Assembly (NCBI GenBank): GCA_036011305.1
Contig: DASCNA010000262.1
Span: 1 to 35,277 of the forward strand
Direction: 5' to 3'
Length of the DNA stretch: 35,277 nt
From: DASCNA01 sp036011305
Lineage (GTDB): Bacteria > Verrucomicrobiota > Lentisphaeria > Victivallales > GWF2-38-69
The notes beneath the pieces were generated by a model. The model did no database searches, had not been told where the DNA came from, and saw nothing but the letters and a program-made list of their open reading frames with translations. Made by a program: the position numbers and the translations under genes. Shown here piece after piece: positions 17,589 through 25,853 of the stretch; position 1 is the stretch's first letter; each line of letters starts with the position of its first letter.

Positions 17589-18905
17589 ATGTCAAACATT
17601 CAGGCATACAGAGGAAGCATTCTTCATTTTTTAAGAAAACCTGAATCTATAAGCGATATCGATTCATACCAGTTTATCGAAGATGGCTTGCTTGTCATAG
17701 AATCAGGTAAGATTAATAAAATAGATGAGTTTTGTACTGCATCAAAAATATTACCTGAAGGTGTTAATATAATTGATTACAGCGGTTATATACTATTCCC
17801 CGGTTTCATCGATACACATATACATTTTCCTCAACTGGAAATGATAGCATCGTATGGGGAACAATTATTGGAATGGCTTAATAATTATGTATTTCCTACA
17901 GAGAAAAAATATCATAATAGAAACTATGTTTTAGAAAAAGCACATTTTTTTATTCATGAATTACTTAGAAACGGTACAACCACAGCAGCAACCTACTCCA
18001 CTGTGCATAAAATATCAGCAGATATTCTCTTTGAAGCAGCAAATGAAATTGATATGTGTTTGATTACAGGAAAAGTGATGATGGACAGAAATGCTCCAGA
18101 TTATTTATTGGATACACCAGAATCTGCATATGAAGATTCAAAAGAACTTATAAAAAAATGGCATGGTAAGAACAGATTAAAATATGCAGTTACACCAAGA
18201 TTTGCTCCAACGTCTACTGAAGCTCAACTGGAAGTAGCAAAAACCTTAACAAAAGAATTCCCGAAAGTATACCTTCAGACCCATTTATCTGAAAATAGAA
18301 GTGAGCTTGAATGGATCAAAGAGCTTTATCCATGGAGCATAGATTATACTGATGTTTATGAAAAATTTGATTTACTGGGTAATAAAAGCATTTTCGGTCA
18401 CTGTATACACCTAACAGATAGAGCTTTTTCTGCAATAGAAGAAAGCAATTCCATAGTATCATGGTGCCCGAGTTCAAATTTTTTCTTGGGGAGTGGCGTA
18501 TTTAATATATCTAAAGCAATGCATCATGATTTAAATTTATCAATTGGAACAGATGTTGGTGGAGGAAACCGTATATTTATGCTACAGGCACTCAATGAAG
18601 CTTATAAAGCAGCATCTCTGCGAAATATAAAGCTATCACCCTTACACAGTTTATATTATTCAACCCTTGGAAATGCAAGGGCTTTAAAACTTGATAAAAA
18701 CCTAGGTAATTTCTCTATAGGTAAAGATGCTGATTTTATTGTTATGGATCCTGCTAATACTCCACTTATGAAAGAAAGAGCAAAGTATTCTAAAACTTTT
18801 GCTGATAAATTATTCGGTCTTCAAATGCTTGGAGACAACAGGACAATCAAAGCCACATATATTTACGGAAAGTTAAGATATAAAAATGAATCTATATATG
18901 TCTGA
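17589..18905 (+). CDS. guaD: Guanine deaminase
   Basis: 438 residues, amidohydrolase superfamily. It would convert guanine to xanthine and ammonia. Metal and catalytic residues: H77 and H79 in FIDTHIHFPQ, H232 in QTHLSE, H271 in FGHCIH and D322 in GTDVGGG. The segment DTHIHFPQLEMIASYGEQLLEWL and the downstream SWCPSSNFFLGSG are characteristic of guanine deaminase rather than cytosine deaminase or chlorohydrolases. The AAGGGG site 8 bp before the ATG supports the start. A TATAAT at 17520-17525 could be its -10 box, though the matching -35 is poor. It stands alone between tRNA-Leu and the flavoprotein gene; no other purine genes are in the window, so a role in nitrogen or purine salvage is inferred. 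Confidence 0.93.
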   Translation: MSNIQAYRGSILHFLRKPESISDIDSYQFIEDGLLVIESGKINKIDEFCTASKILPEGVNIIDYSGYILFPGFIDTHIHFPQLEMIASYGEQLLEWLNNYVFPTEKKYHNRNYVLEKAHFFIHELLRNGTTTAATYSTVHKISADILFEAANEIDMCLITGKVMMDRNAPDYLLDTPESAYEDSKELIKKWHGKNRLKYAVTPRFAPTSTEAQLEVAKTLTKEFPKVYLQTHLSENRSELEWIKELYPWSIDYTDVYEKFDLLGNKSIFGHCIHLTDRAFSAIEESNSIVSWCPSSNFFLGSGVFNISKAMHHDLNLSIGTDVGGGNRIFMLQALNEAYKAASLRNIKLSPLHSLYYSTLGNARALKLDKNLGNFSIGKDADFIVMDPANTPLMKERAKYSKTFADKLFGLQMLGDNRTIKATYIYGKLRYKNESIYV

Positions 18906-18953
18906 GCTCAAATAATAGATTTTTCATAAAATATTCTTCTAAAAATTATTAAA

Positions 18954-18982
18954 TTGTCATTTCTAAACTAATTTGTTATAAT
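18954..18982 (+). promoter_or_regulatory. Sigma70-type promoter of the FabK-like gene
   Basis: TTGTCA (18954-18959) and TATAAT (18977-18982) are separated by 17 bp, 38 bp before the start codon. This is the best housekeeping promoter match I see in the window and shows that the flavoprotein gene has its own promoter. Confidence 0.72.
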
Positions 18983-19020
18983 TAACTATAAATATTGTGT
19001 TTTATTATGGAGAAATATAA

Positions 19021-20037
19021 ATGGCTAATTTATCAGACAGACTTTATAAAAGAGGAAGTGAATTCCTAAATGTAAAATATCCTATAATCTGCGGAGCTAT
19101 GACTTGGGTAAGTGAACCAAAACTTGTTTCAGCGGTTGCAAATGCAGGAGGTTTTGGATGTTTAGCAGGAGGAAACACACCACCTGATATACTGAAAGCT
19201 CAAATAGAAGAAACTCGTAAATTAACTGATAATCCTATTGCTGTAAATATTATTACGATAGCTCCAGCATATCAAGATCATCTGGAATTAGTAAAAGATT
19301 TAAAATTACCATACATTATTTTTGCAGGAGGTTTTCCAAATCGAGATGAAATTAAGGCTGCAAAAAATACCGGTGCTAAAGTAATATGCTTTGCCTCAAC
19401 TGCATCTATTGCCAAAAGAATGGTTAAGTTCGGAGCAGATGCTATTGTGCTTGAAGGTATGGAGGCAGGTGGTCATGTTGGTCATGTTAGTTTAATAGTT
19501 CTTCTACAACAGGTGCTATTTGAAATAAATGAAGTACCTGTATTTGTAGGTGGTGGTTTAGCTACCGGTAAAATGTGTGCTCATATGCTGATGATGGGAG
19601 CTTCCGGAGTTCAGCTAGGAACAAGATTTGCAATGGCAGAAGAGTGTTTAGCTCATCCTAAATTTAAAGAAAAATTTATTCATGCAAATGCCAGAGATGC
19701 AATCTCTACACCACAATACGACAGCCGCCTCCCTGTAGTGGCTGTCAGGGCACTGAGAAATAAAGGCATGGAGGATTTCGGTCGCCTTCAACTTGATCTT
19801 CTTAAGCAATTAGATAAAGGTGAAATATCAAGAAATGATGCTCAATTTAAAGTTGAAGAATACTGGATGGGCGGTTTAAGGTCTGCAGTAGTAGATGGCA
19901 ATATTGAAACAGGTTCTCTAATGGCTGGACAATCTGTGGGGCTTATTAAAAAACCTGAAACTGTTGATGAAATATTTGGAGAATTATTGACTAATATAGA
20001 AAAAGAACTGCAAAGAGTCAAAACTGAACTAAATTAA
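19021..20037 (+). CDS. FMN-dependent enoyl-ACP reductase II / nitronate monooxygenase family protein
   Basis: 338 residues with a TIM-barrel FMN fold. Motifs: PIICGAMTWVSEPKLVSAV and NAGGFGCLAGG at the N-terminus, the active-site EGMEAGGHVGHVS, then FVGGGLATG and GASGVQLGTRF for FMN phosphate. FabK enzymes reduce enoyl-ACP in fatty acid elongation, whereas nitronate monooxygenases oxidise nitroalkanes; the EAGGHxG motif occurs in both. It is not in a fatty acid gene cluster here, so fabK is plausible but not proven. GGAGA precedes the ATG, and a strong promoter and a terminator make it a single-gene unit. Confidence 0.82.
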   Translation: MANLSDRLYKRGSEFLNVKYPIICGAMTWVSEPKLVSAVANAGGFGCLAGGNTPPDILKAQIEETRKLTDNPIAVNIITIAPAYQDHLELVKDLKLPYIIFAGGFPNRDEIKAAKNTGAKVICFASTASIAKRMVKFGADAIVLEGMEAGGHVGHVSLIVLLQQVLFEINEVPVFVGGGLATGKMCAHMLMMGASGVQLGTRFAMAEECLAHPKFKEKFIHANARDAISTPQYDSRLPVVAVRALRNKGMEDFGRLQLDLLKQLDKGEISRNDAQFKVEEYWMGGLRSAVVDGNIETGSLMAGQSVGLIKKPETVDEIFGELLTNIEKELQRVKTELN

Positions 20038-20062
20038 TAACTTTTCTTAAAAAAATATTGAG

Positions 20063-20082
20063 CCGGTATTCATAAATACCGG
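20063..20082. terminator. Bidirectional terminator between FabK-like gene and larB
   Basis: Stem ccggtatt/aataccgg with a 4-base loop (extendable by two pairs), followed by TTTATTATTTTTT on the + strand and preceded by AAAAAAATATT, which gives a T-run on the - strand. It serves the two convergent genes. Confidence 0.85.
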
Positions 20083-20086
20083 TTTA

Positions 20087-20860
20087 TTATTTTTTAGCTG
20101 AATTTAAAATTCTGACTGCAGCACATGCTGCTCCGAATCCATTATCTATATTTACAACTAATACACCATTTGCACAACTGTTTAGCATGGCAAACATTGC
20201 AGTAAGACCATTCATGGAAGCGCCATACCCTATACTTGTAGGAACAGCAATTATTGGTACGGCTACCAATCCAGCAACAACACTTGGCAAAGCTCCCTCC
20301 ATTCCTGCAGCAACTATAACTACATCAGAATTTCTAATTTCTTCAATTTTACTAAACAATCTATGAATACCTGCAACTCCTGTATCAAAAAAAGTATTAA
20401 CTTTATACCCGCAAATTTCAATAGTATATTTTGCTTCCAAACCTACAGATACATCACTTGTTCCTGCAGTTAATACAGCTACTTTTTTTTCTGATATCTT
20501 AAGCAACTTTTCTTTTTTTGGGCTTAAATAAAATAAAATTTTTGCCAGAGGATCATAAGTTAAACTAGGTATATTATCTGATATTTTGCTGTATAAATTT
20601 TCATCCAGTCTGGTAACAAGAACATCTTCTTCACGTTCATAAATATTATTAATTATAGAAATTAACTGCTCAGGTGTTTTACCTGCACCATAAATAAACT
20701 CAGGAAAGCCACATCTGTTTTTTCGCGAGTAATCTAAATTAATTTGATCTGAAACTATATTATCATTTGAGAAACTTTTAATTTTTGATAAAGCTTCAGC
20801 TATGTTAATTTCATCTGTTTTTAATTTCCCAAGTATATCGATCAATAAATCGTCTTTCAT
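20087..20860 (-). CDS. larB: Nickel-pincer nucleotide cofactor biosynthesis protein LarB
   Basis: 257 residues: an N-terminal helical part, then a PurE-like domain (AVLTAGTSDVSVGLEA, GVAGIHRLF, VVAAGMEGALPSVVAGL, PTSIGYGASMNGL). LarB carboxylates and hydrolyses nicotinic acid adenine dinucleotide in the first step of the nickel-pincer cofactor used by lactate racemase and related enzymes. No larC, larE or larA lies in the window, so the other steps must be encoded elsewhere if the pathway works. The start overlaps the GNAT stop by one base (TAATG), pointing to coupled translation. The AIR-carboxylase likeness should not be read as purE, since LarB has its own N-terminal extension, seen here. 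Confidence 0.9.
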   Translation of the reverse strand: MKDDLLIDILGKLKTDEINIAEALSKIKSFSNDNIVSDQINLDYSRKNRCGFPEFIYGAGKTPEQLISIINNIYEREEDVLVTRLDENLYSKISDNIPSLTYDPLAKILFYLSPKKEKLLKISEKKVAVLTAGTSDVSVGLEAKYTIEICGYKVNTFFDTGVAGIHRLFSKIEEIRNSDVVIVAAGMEGALPSVVAGLVAVPIIAVPTSIGYGASMNGLTAMFAMLNSCANGVLVVNIDNGFGAACAAVRILNSAKK

Positions 20861-21318
20861 TATATATTTGCCTCAAATATTTCATAATCAGATTCATTCA
20901 TATTTAGTGAAAAATAAGTCTTCTTTGCTACGGTATTATCTTTTTCAACGTATAATCTTATTCCACAGCAATCATTTGATTTTGATGCAATTTTATTAAC
21001 CTTTTTATACAATTTTCTATAAATTCCTTTTCTTCTGTATTCAGGTTTCACATATACACTTTGTATCCACCAGTAGTGGCTACTTTTCCAGTCAGACCAT
21101 TCCTTTGTTATCATCAATGAAGCAATAAGAGTTTTCTGCATTGCTGTAACAATGTAAAAAGCATCTGTTTTTTTCTTTAATACTTTTTTTACACCTTTCT
21201 TAAGGGTTTTTTTATCCAGCATTTTATTTTCAGTTTCCAATGCCATATCATAATTAAACTGAACCAGGCTTTTAATATCTTTCAATTTACCCAGCCTCAT
21301 AGTAAATAGTTTTTTCAT
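20860..21318 (-). CDS. GNAT-family N-acetyltransferase
   Basis: 152 residues from the ATG chosen at 21318 (start MKKLFTMRLGKL); a second Met follows six codons later, and an extension to 21357 without ATG is less likely. The acetyl-CoA binding signature is VYVKPEYRRKGIYRKLYKKV, with WWIQS on the strand before and RLYVEKDNTVAKKTY at the C-terminal strand/helix, typical of small-molecule or protein N-acetyltransferases. The substrate is unknown. It overlaps larB by one base, downstream on the same strand. It begins just after a terminator that separates it from the Nuo-like operon. Confidence 0.82.
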   Translation of the reverse strand: MKKLFTMRLGKLKDIKSLVQFNYDMALETENKMLDKKTLKKGVKKVLKKKTDAFYIVTAMQKTLIASLMITKEWSDWKSSHYWWIQSVYVKPEYRRKGIYRKLYKKVNKIASKSNDCCGIRLYVEKDNTVAKKTYFSLNMNESDYEIFEANI

Positions 21319-21358
21319 TTTAAACTCTAAGTTGTAAATTTTAATTAAACAAAACAAA

Positions 21359-21396
21359 TCTCCATATCAGTATAAATTATTATACTAATATGGAGA
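21359..21396 (-). terminator. Terminator of the Nuo-like operon
   Basis: Long stem: tctccatat/atatggaga and agtataa/ttatact with one C-A mismatch between, loop atta. On the - strand it is followed by TTTGTTTTGTTTAA. It sits 22 bp after the stop of the NuoG-GltD fusion gene. Confidence 0.82.
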
Positions 21397-21418
21397 TATC
21401 TAATATACTTATAATGTG

Positions 21419-23452
21419 TTACTTATCAACCTTGTTTTTCCAGTCTAATGCACCTACTGGACAATCCTCTATACATGCACCACATTCTGTACATGTCACA
21501 GGTAATGTTTTTCCAAATGCACTCTCAACTGTTGTAGCAAAACCTCTCTTCTTCTGACTCAATAAATTCTGGTTCACTACTTCTTTACAAATTTTAACGC
21601 AAATCCCACACTTCAAGCACTTCATTCTATCGTGAATAATACTAGGATGTCTATTATCATAGCCATTTAATATTTTCTCCCCGCTGATAGCTTCAGGATC
21701 ACAACCATACTCTTCAGAATGTTTTTTAAGTTTACAATCTGATTTAGCTGTACAGCTACATTCAATACAGCGTTCCCCTTCATTCATAACCTCTTCTTTA
21801 GAAAAAGTTGGAAAAACTTCTTTAAAAGTTTCCCTTCTCTCTTTCATATCAATGAAATGTGGTAAAATTCGACCTTCCTTATTCATCTCTTTTAAGTATA
21901 CGAGATCATCTTTCCCCAAATGGTTCCAGTGCCCTCTTGAAACATTTATTATTTTAGGTTCTTCAAACTTATCACCGTCTAAATATGATTTAATACCAAG
22001 AGCAGCCAGTCTGCCTCCTGCAACAGCTTCTACCACCGTAGCAGCACCGGAAACGCAATCACCAGCAGCAAATACATTATCGCTCATGCAATTATCAGCT
22101 TCCGCAACATCAATATCACCCCATTTATTGGTTTTTAAGTCACCTATAGCATCGGTTTTCTGTCCAATTGCAGAAATAACAGTATCAGCTTCAACATCGA
22201 ACTCTGATCCTTCGACAGGAACAGGTCTTCTACGGCCTGATGCATCAGGTTCTCCCAGTTCCATTTTCTGACAGGTTAAAACAAGCTTATCTCCAGCTTT
22301 ACGAAGTTTTAACGGAGCTGTAAGAAAATTGAATTTCACTCCTTCTTCCATTGCTTCTTCAACCTCTACCCTTTCAGCAGGCATCTCTTTTTCAGATCTT
22401 CGATAGAAGCATGAAACATCTTTACTTCCCAAACGTACAGGAACTCTACAGCAGTCCATGGCCGTACTTCCGCCGCCTACAACAATAGTTTTACCAGGGC
22501 TGGGATATTTATAATTATTCAGAGCTACTTCTTTTAACCAATCAATACCTGGCTCAGCAAGTTCTTCTCCATCTACTCTCATAGATGATGCTTTCCAGCA
22601 CCCTATTGTAATTGCAACAGCATCAAATTCCTTCTTTAATTCATCAAGATCTACATCTTTCCCCAGCTCTTTGCCACATTCAATTTTAATCCCCATTTTG
22701 TAAAAATGAGCTATTTCTTTCTTTAAAATATCTTTTGGCAGACGAAATTCAGGTATTTCATATCTAAGCATTCCGCCAGGTTCAGGCATACGTTCATAAA
22801 TAATTGATTCTATACCCATAAGACGAAGATAATAAGCAACAGAAAGACCTCCAGGACCTGCACCGATAATAGCAACTTTTTTCCCATTTAATTCCGGTAG
22901 TTCTTCCATATACTCTTCGTAATATAAATCAGCAGCTAAACGCTTAAATTCATTAATAGCCACAGGTTTATCATGAACATTTCTTCTACAGTCTTTTTCA
23001 CAGAACCTAGGGCAGATTCTGCCAATAGACATTGGCAGAGGAATACGTTCTTTAATTATTTCCAGAGATTTAAGAAATTTACCTTCTTTACCTGCTCTGA
23101 CATATTCTTCAACATTAGCATGAGCAGGACATGAAACAGTACATGGTGCTTCACAGTCACCTGAATGTTCAGATAACAGTAAATTCAACGCTGTCTGTCT
23201 CATTTCACGAACTTCATCAGAAGAAGATATTATACGAGCACCGTCGCTGGGAACAAAAGAACATGATGGCAAAAATTTTCCAGTTTTATCATCTTTTACC
23301 AAACATACAAAGCAGGAAGTTGTATGAGAAATTTTCTCGTTATAGCATAAAACTGGTATATCAATTCCATTTTCAGAAGCAATCTGATAGACAGTTTTTC
23401 CCTTTTCTGCAATTATGCCTTTATCATCAATTGTAATATTTATATTTTCCAT
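21419..23452 (-). CDS. NuoG-type 2Fe-2S / GltD-type FAD-NAD(P) oxidoreductase / ferredoxin fusion protein
   Basis: 677 residues. Domains in order: a plant-type [2Fe-2S] domain (C36, C47, C50, C64) and a His/Cys-rich segment (HSGDCEAPCTVSC) as in NuoG and HydA; the GltD N-terminal iron-sulfur motif GRICPRFCEKDCRRNV near 144-158; an FAD Rossmann motif GAGPGGLSVA near 197-206; an NAD(P) Rossmann motif GGGSTAMD at 326-333 with YRR 350-352; a GDCVSGAATVVEA FAD motif; a Cys-rich segment CIECSCTAKSDC; and two [4Fe-4S] ferredoxin motifs (CLKCGICVKIC, CTECGACIEDC). The YRR after the glycine-rich loop suits NADPH, as in GltD and NfnB, but specificity is inferred. Third gene of the operon, 3 bp after the HydB-like gene. 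It has no H-cluster motif, so it is not a hydrogenase. Likely the acceptor module of a multi-flavin complex. Confidence 0.88.
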   Translation of the reverse strand: MENINITIDDKGIIAEKGKTVYQIASENGIDIPVLCYNEKISHTTSCFVCLVKDDKTGKFLPSCSFVPSDGARIISSSDEVREMRQTALNLLLSEHSGDCEAPCTVSCPAHANVEEYVRAGKEGKFLKSLEIIKERIPLPMSIGRICPRFCEKDCRRNVHDKPVAINEFKRLAADLYYEEYMEELPELNGKKVAIIGAGPGGLSVAYYLRLMGIESIIYERMPEPGGMLRYEIPEFRLPKDILKKEIAHFYKMGIKIECGKELGKDVDLDELKKEFDAVAITIGCWKASSMRVDGEELAEPGIDWLKEVALNNYKYPSPGKTIVVGGGSTAMDCCRVPVRLGSKDVSCFYRRSEKEMPAERVEVEEAMEEGVKFNFLTAPLKLRKAGDKLVLTCQKMELGEPDASGRRRPVPVEGSEFDVEADTVISAIGQKTDAIGDLKTNKWGDIDVAEADNCMSDNVFAAGDCVSGAATVVEAVAGGRLAALGIKSYLDGDKFEEPKIINVSRGHWNHLGKDDLVYLKEMNKEGRILPHFIDMKERRETFKEVFPTFSKEEVMNEGERCIECSCTAKSDCKLKKHSEEYGCDPEAISGEKILNGYDNRHPSIIHDRMKCLKCGICVKICKEVVNQNLLSQKKRGFATTVESAFGKTLPVTCTECGACIEDCPVGALDWKNKVDK

Positions 23453-23455
23453 AGC

Positions 23456-25204
23456 TTAACATCCCTTCTCGGTTTTGCTGTAAAAACCTTCACCATGTTT
23501 TACCCTAAAAATAGTATCCTTAGGACAAACTTCTATACATGAATTACATCTAGTACATACACTGTTATCAATAACGAAATCATCACTTACAGCATTAACA
23601 GGACAATTTTTAATACATAATTTACATTTAATACATTTTTCTTTTTCAACTTCCAAATCGACAAGAGCATTACAATTCAAGGCAGGACATTGCTTGTCTG
23701 CAACATGCGCAGTATACTCGTCTCTAAAATAAGTCAAAGTTGAGAGAATAGGATTTGGTGCTGTCTGGCCTAAACCGCAAAGTGAACCTTTTTTTACTTT
23801 ATCGCACATATCTTCCAGGAACTTTATATCCTCTACCTTCCCCTCGCCGGCAGTAATCCTTTCAAGAACTTCAAACATTCTTTTCGTACCTACTCTACAA
23901 AAAGTGCATTTCCCACAGGATTCTTTATGGGTAAAGTCCAGAAAATACCTTGCAGTTTCTACCATGCATCTCTGTTTCCCAATAACAATCAATCCACCTG
24001 ACCCCATAATAGCCCCTAGTGCGTTCAATGAGTCATAGTCGATAGCTGTATCAAAAAGTTTAACTGGAATACATCCTCCTGAAGGACCTCCGGTTTGGAC
24101 TGCCTTTACCCCCGCAGGATCTGCTCCGCCTAACTCAAAGACAACTTCTCTTAAGGTAATCCCCATAGGGACTTCTAATAAACCTGGATACTCAAGGTCT
24201 CCGGCCATAGCAAAAATTTTAGTTCCCTTGCTGTTTTCTGTTCCCAACTTCGCATACTCTTCGCTACCATCACTAATAATAACAGGAATGTTAGCATATG
24301 TCTCAACATTATTTATAAGAGTTGGATAATCGAACCATCCTTTATCTGTTGGAAATGGAGGTCTAAATCTTGGAGTACCTCTCTGTCCTTCCAAAGAAGC
24401 AATCATTGCTGTCTCTTCTCCACAGACAAAAGCACCTGCTCCCTCCTTGATTATAATGTCAACTTCTCTATTGTCTAAAACATTAAGTTTTTTTCCAATT
24501 ATCTGCTTAATAGCATTTTTAAGATGTTTTATTGCTAAAGGATATTCAGCTCTACAATATATAAATAGTTTTGTAGCTCCAGTAGCATAAGCTCCTATTA
24601 GCATACCTTCCAAAACCTGACATGGAACGCTTTCCATCATGGAGCGATCCATAAATGCTCCTGGATCTCCTTCATCAGCATTACATATCATAATTTTTTC
24701 TTCAGCATCTTTATTATTGGCAAGGAACTGCCATTTCATACCTGTAGGGAATCCAGCACCGCCTCTTCCTCTTAGACCTGATTTTTTAATTTCTTCAATT
24801 GAATATTCAGGTGAATCCTGAAGGACTTTCTTTAATGCGTCAAAACCACCGTTTTTTATATATTCATCAATAGAAAGAGGATCAATTCTACCGGCAAGGC
24901 GAGTTACCTTCAAGCATTCTTTGCTTTTACGGACAGGATCAACTTCAAATCGATTTTCTTTACCCAATGATAGAATATTCTTTAGATTTTTTTCATCTGC
25001 TTTTACATCCTGATAAAATATTGATTCCGACTCAGTCTCCACTTCAACTAGTGGTTCTGCATAACAATGCCCGATACAACCAACACCATCAACAGGAATA
25101 TCTTTTACCTCGCTTTTAAAATATTCTAATATATCACCAGCTCCAGCTGCTAATCCACAGGAAGCGGTGCCAACTTTAATTCTAGTTATTTTAGTATTAT
25201 CCAT
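23456..25204 (-). CDS. NuoF/HydB-like NADH-binding flavoprotein with extra iron-sulfur domains
   Basis: 582 residues. An N-terminal thioredoxin-like [2Fe-2S] domain (C16, C43, C47 visible) is followed by the NuoF core with FMN/NADH motifs GLRGRGGAGFPTGMKWQF (143-160) and CNADEGDPGAF (174-184), the [4Fe-4S] motif ESCGKCTFCRVGT, and a C-terminal ferredoxin domain with two clusters (CIKCKLCIKNCP, CTRCNSCIEVCP). This layout is that of HydB of the bifurcating [FeFe] hydrogenase and of related NAD-linked formate dehydrogenase subunits, rather than plain complex I NuoF. The start overlaps the NuoE-like stop by 8 bp. The protein would exchange electrons with NAD(H) and, by the family, with ferredoxin. 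Confidence 0.92.
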   Translation of the reverse strand: MDNTKITRIKVGTASCGLAAGAGDILEYFKSEVKDIPVDGVGCIGHCYAEPLVEVETESESIFYQDVKADEKNLKNILSLGKENRFEVDPVRKSKECLKVTRLAGRIDPLSIDEYIKNGGFDALKKVLQDSPEYSIEEIKKSGLRGRGGAGFPTGMKWQFLANNKDAEEKIMICNADEGDPGAFMDRSMMESVPCQVLEGMLIGAYATGATKLFIYCRAEYPLAIKHLKNAIKQIIGKKLNVLDNREVDIIIKEGAGAFVCGEETAMIASLEGQRGTPRFRPPFPTDKGWFDYPTLINNVETYANIPVIISDGSEEYAKLGTENSKGTKIFAMAGDLEYPGLLEVPMGITLREVVFELGGADPAGVKAVQTGGPSGGCIPVKLFDTAIDYDSLNALGAIMGSGGLIVIGKQRCMVETARYFLDFTHKESCGKCTFCRVGTKRMFEVLERITAGEGKVEDIKFLEDMCDKVKKGSLCGLGQTAPNPILSTLTYFRDEYTAHVADKQCPALNCNALVDLEVEKEKCIKCKLCIKNCPVNAVSDDFVIDNSVCTRCNSCIEVCPKDTIFRVKHGEGFYSKTEKGC

Positions 25205-25649
25205 TTTTTCTATAATCTTTCAGAATTTTAATTGTAGCTTTCCTGTCTAATTTTCCATAGACTTTTCTATTTATACTCAACACCGGAGCTAAACTGCAAC
25301 ATCCAAGACATGCAACAGTTTCAAGAGAAAAGAACGCGTTTTTATCAGTTTCTCCATCCTTTAAATCTAGTTCAGTTGAAATCCAATCCAAAATCAGTGA
25401 TGCTCCTTTGATATGACAAGCAGTTCCATCACAAACTTGTATTTGATACTTTCCTGGTTTATTTCTCTTGAACTGAGAATAAAAAGAAACAACTCCTTCT
25501 ACTTCTACAACTGGAACAGTAAAGTATTCACTAATTGCAACAAGAGCCTTATCAGCAATATATCCTTCGCGCTCCTGCACAAGCTGCAAAGCTTTGATAA
25601 GATTGCTCCTTTCTTTTTCTAATTCTGTTAAATAAGAATATTCTTTCAT
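25197..25649 (-). CDS. NuoE/HydC-like 2Fe-2S thioredoxin-fold subunit
   Basis: 150 residues, the length usual for HydC. An N-terminal helical bundle is followed by a thioredoxin-like domain whose four [2Fe-2S] ligands lie in VCDGTACH and ACLGCCSLAPV, spaced as in NuoE. The segment GVVSFYSQF is the usual NuoE signature. AGAGGA lies 5 bp ahead of the ATG. First gene of the operon; its stop overlaps the HydB-like start. It pairs with NuoF-type subunits in NADH dehydrogenases, hydrogenases and formate dehydrogenases. Confidence 0.93.
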   Translation of the reverse strand: MKEYSYLTELEKERSNLIKALQLVQEREGYIADKALVAISEYFTVPVVEVEGVVSFYSQFKRNKPGKYQIQVCDGTACHIKGASLILDWISTELDLKDGETDKNAFFSLETVACLGCCSLAPVLSINRKVYGKLDRKATIKILKDYRKNG

Positions 25650-25803
25650 ACTTTCCTCTCAAAATAGTTAAATTTTGCCAAAGATATTCAGAAATAAATC
25701 TGCGATATAAACAATACTAAAATTCTTAGCTATAAATTAAAATATAATAAATTAATATGAACTCAAGTTTATTATTATAAATAATAAAGTAAATCATAAA
25801 AAA

Positions 25804-25829
25804 ACAAGCACCATGATCATGGTGCTTGT
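25804..25829 (-). terminator. Terminator of the ankyrin lipoprotein gene
   Basis: A perfect 26-bp palindrome (13-base half acaagcaccatga). On the - strand it is followed by eight T, an excellent intrinsic terminator 25 bp beyond the stop codon. Confidence 0.88.
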
Positions 25830-25853
25830 ACATAATTCTACAATACTGCTAAT

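Noticed and set aside
21852..22271. 139-residue frame opposite the NuoG-GltD fusion
   Set aside because: A shadow of a strongly supported gene, with Ser/Pro-rich composition typical of antisense frames.
21419..25649. Bifurcating [FeFe] hydrogenase
   Set aside because: The HydB- and HydC-like subunits are present, but no H-cluster motif is seen in the third protein or elsewhere in the window.
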